Source: Nepenthes gracilis
Taxonomy: Eukaryota; Streptophyta; Magnoliopsida; Caryophyllales; Nepenthaceae
Length of the DNA: 64,000 bases
Assembly: GCA_033239525.1 (NCBI GenBank)
Contig: BSYO01000022.1
Coordinates: 13,030,923 to 13,094,922 of the forward strand
Direction of reading: 5' to 3'
Shown here piece after piece: positions 61,308 through 64,000 of the stretch (positions within the stretch are counted from its first letter, which is position 1; each line of letters starts with the position of its first letter). Both the position numbers and the translations under genes were made by a program. The notes beneath the pieces are model-generated. The model had not been told where the DNA came from and did not search any database. It was given only the letters and a program-made list of their open reading frames with translations.

Positions 61308-63527
61308 TGTCACAACCTCAGAACACAATATAAGCAGGTAAAAAATAAAATTCAAAATAATATATTCCATTAACCATAAAAAACCTAACCCGAGTATGAC
61401 AATCCGTACATATATAAGACCCAACATAATAAAATCCGTAAAAGATCCCATCAGATATAAATTCAAATAACAAAATATATAACCTACTATTCAAATATCG
61501 TAAGGAAGGTATCTAAATATAACGATAATTCATCAACATAAAAAAATAATTTTAATATATCCTATATAAGAATCAGGGCCCTCATCCAGCTATAAATAAT
61601 AATCGAAACACACCATCGAGATCATAAACATACACAACATAAACATCTCAACTCACCAATAGAGGCATGCAGTGTCGAATCGTACTCGAACTCATGTAAG
61701 CGTATCCATACCACTAGTCTAAAGTGATAAAATATAAAAACGTGAGTCATGGACTCAACAAGTATTGTTATCGTATAAAACAGTACATATAAATTAGCGA
61801 AAGGGATATCACATAATAACCATGTAAAATAAAACCCAATGTCCATGAAATCCCTGAAAACCAAGGAGATATCTCGTACTAAATTATCATTCATATCAAA
61901 CTGTCACTCCGGGATATAATCATAACAAATAGTGATATGGTGAAATATCATAAACAATATCATATAATAAGATCCGATATCACATCACAAAATTACAACC
62001 GTCACCACATCCGTGTGGGACATATATTATCATCTGAATCTAAATTTTATATTTCATATGCTGAAATCAAAAGAAATATCGAAATCAAAACATATAAATA
62101 TAAAATATGTTCCAAGACTTAACACTTTAATACGTACGAAACATTTCTATCGTCTATCTGTGGGCCAAACCACGTATCTTAATTCATAGTCCACGCAAAT
62201 ATATGCAAAAATACAAAGTATGTATGAAATCGGAGAATCAAAGATTAATAATACTAACTTAAAGAATGGTTACCCTTATCCGGTAACCACGGCTATATCG
62301 GCTGCAACCTCAAATTTAGTTATATATATATTAGGATGTCCGAATATATTAGTTTTTCATCAATTTCTTACGATAGTTCTCATTAAAACGTATAGGATAG
62401 GCCGACTATATCAAAGCTCACCTTCCTACTAGCGGAAGGGAGATCACATATTATATATGTCCCCGTTTGGATTAAAGTCTCCCCATCAGGATAGGCACCA
62501 CAAATAGCCAATACCTCATATCACAAATCAACTCATAGAATTTCAGACCATCGTGGTCCCACAAAGTAGCAATCTCATCCCCTGGCAACATGCATGTGGA
62601 CCTATGTACGGCCTGGTTCATGATTCCATAATATACGGATACATAAATATACATATATATATATATATATATACCGTTTGGGTGTCCAAAAATCCTCCAA
62701 ATCATGAATACCAGTGTAAAACCACTGAATAATCTGTAAAACATATATGCATGTACAAAATAAACAGATGTAGTATATAAAAATGATATGAAAGTTAGCA
62801 AAAATCTTCAAATGGTAGTCAAATATTATCAGCTCCGAAATTAGACTAAGAATAGGGTTAGAGGATATTTACTTCAACTTCATACTCTCTAGATTTAAAG
62901 AAATGATGCTCTGAGTTATGCGAATCAGGCTTTTTCTCTCCTGTTGGCATGACACTCTCTCTCTACCCGGGCGCTCTCTCTCTCCTCCGCACTGCTTAGC
63001 CACCGCTGCGCCGACCGGCCACTGTCGCGCTAATCTACCAACCACTGCCAACCTTCCCGGCACACTCTCTTTGCCGTGCATTGCTCCTGCCCTCTCTCTA
63101 CCTCTCTCATCGCGCAAACCCTCCCCTTTCTCTCTCTGTGCACGACTCTCTGCTGCATGCCGTTGCTGTCGATTCTCACATGGCCGTCGCCGAACACCGG
63201 CACACTATCTCATCCTCACGCCGCTGCTGCTGACACTACCAACAGCTGCCGTTGACTTCCTTGATAATCTCTCCTCATCGAGCGCCACTGTTGCCACCGC
63301 TATTGCCTCGAATGGCCGATACCGACCACATGCGAGCAGAACTTCTCGCCAATGATGTCGTCACCAACCACCTCCTCTTCCCTACTCCGCCAATCGCCGC
63401 CTCACCCGCCGAAACCCTCCTCCCCCGCCGAAACCCTCCTCCCCTTTCTCTTCTCTTCTCTCTCCTCCCTCTCTCCTTTCCTCTTTCATTTTCTCTCTCT
63501 CAAAAACCCCCTTTTCTCTCCTTTTCT

Positions 63528-63559
<32 letters not shown>

Positions 63560-63753
63560 TTATATTTTATTTTTTTATATTTTAAAATCGAAATAGATAC
63601 TCGGATGACAATATGTACGTACATCGGACACCAAGCCGACTGATCTAAATATCTTCCAAAATTTTATTATATTTAATAATTTTTTACGATGGTCAAATTA
63701 CCCAAAAATATAATTAATATTAAAATAATCCAAATGGGATCTAGTATATTACA
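61308..63753 (-). repeat. Candidate solo Ty3/gypsy LTR, minus orientation
   Basis: The left end TGTCACAACCTCAG is the reverse of an LTR end (...GAGGTTGTGACA). The right end read on the minus strand starts TGTAATATAC, then ATTATATTTTTGGGTAATTTGACC, a style known from chromovirus LTRs. Between them are AT-rich sequence and a CT-rich, less AT-rich block (62930-63500) that would be the transcribed leader. No internal coding region follows on either side within the window. Flanking pentamers TCAAT and CTAAT agree only in their last three bases, so the borders are provisional. Open frames of 77-145 codons in the CT-rich block are low-complexity and not counted as genes. Confidence 0.5.
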
Positions 63754-64000
63754 CTAATTAAGAACCACCAACTCAACGACATCTTCTTATCCACCCGACG
63801 GTTTTTTAAGCAGTTGATAGGAAAATCAACCACCATTTATTTTTATATAAACCCCTTATTGTCAACAGGAAAAGGAGATAATGTTCAACCAAATAAAAAA
63901 AAAGTAATTAAAAAATAATCTTAAAACGCTTCAAGCATACACTCTTTATCTCATTAAGACGTTTTCTATAAAGCGCATACTACAAATAAAAATCAGTTTT
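63754..64000. other. AT-rich end of window, no feature
   Basis: No open frame, repeat or RNA gene could be supported in this stretch. Confidence 0.4.

Noticed and set aside
62869..63596. Several overlapping frames of 77-145 codons on both strands
   Set aside because: They come from a CT-rich, low-complexity leader inside the candidate solo LTR; the Ser/Leu/Pro runs are the repeat read in different frames.
1..64000. tRNA, rRNA, snoRNA, CRISPR or prokaryotic operon features
   Set aside because: No cloverleaf with conserved TTCRANNC-type boxes, no rRNA-like stretch and no regularly spaced repeats with unique spacers were seen; TTGGTATCAGAGC-type words are retroelement primer sites, not tRNA genes.

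Overview
This is nuclear DNA of a flowering plant, most likely a eudicot with a repeat-rich genome. The evidence is three spliced plant genes with GT-AG introns and chloroplast-type leaders, AT-rich non-coding sequence, and abundant Ty1/copia, Ty3/gypsy, LINE, hAT and MITE remains. No bacterial features, CRISPR array, rRNA or tRNA gene was seen.

Layout. (1) 2157-13430, minus strand: a complete eight-exon gene for a DHHC protein S-acyltransferase of the plant PAT18/PAT22 type. Its last intron is 8.2 kb and holds a tandem repeat, an LTR-like repeat and a decayed Ty3/gypsy copy. (2) 13.4-22.3 kb: intergenic DNA with a Tourist/PIF-like MITE inflated by a TAA microsatellite (14513-15219), then a 4.9-kb LTR-bounded element (16732-21626). 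Between its LTRs lie fragments of two host genes, a WAK/LRK10-like receptor kinase ectodomain and an aluminium-activated malate transporter (ALMT), and the ALMT piece is itself split by a LINE. (3) 22303-42281, plus strand: a three-exon SRPBCC (polyketide cyclase/START-like) gene of the At4g01650 type. Its 13.9-kb first intron contains an hAT remnant, a large Tat-type Ty3/gypsy element with an antisense extra ORF, and a copia gag fragment. Its 5.2-kb second intron contains copia/Sirevirus-like LTR pieces. (4) 43341-60832, plus strand: a complete nine-exon gene for a thylakoid-lumen PsbP-domain protein (PPD4 type). Intron 5 was about 123 bp before a copia element inserted there, and that copia was then split by an 8.3-kb non-coding LTR element. 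Intron 6 holds a 5'-truncated copia. (5) 61308-63753: a candidate solo gypsy LTR.

The three host genes are unrelated in function: membrane palmitoylation, a probable plastid lipid-binding protein and a thylakoid-lumen protein. What they share is transposon-swollen introns with intact reading frames and splice sites. All exon calls come from reading frames, splice dinucleotides, phase agreement and remembered family motifs; no database search was possible. I see no evidence of a new biochemical system. The most unusual object is the gene-capturing LTR element at 16.7-21.6 kb, followed by the nested insertion in the PPD4 intron and its LTR pair with mismatched cores.
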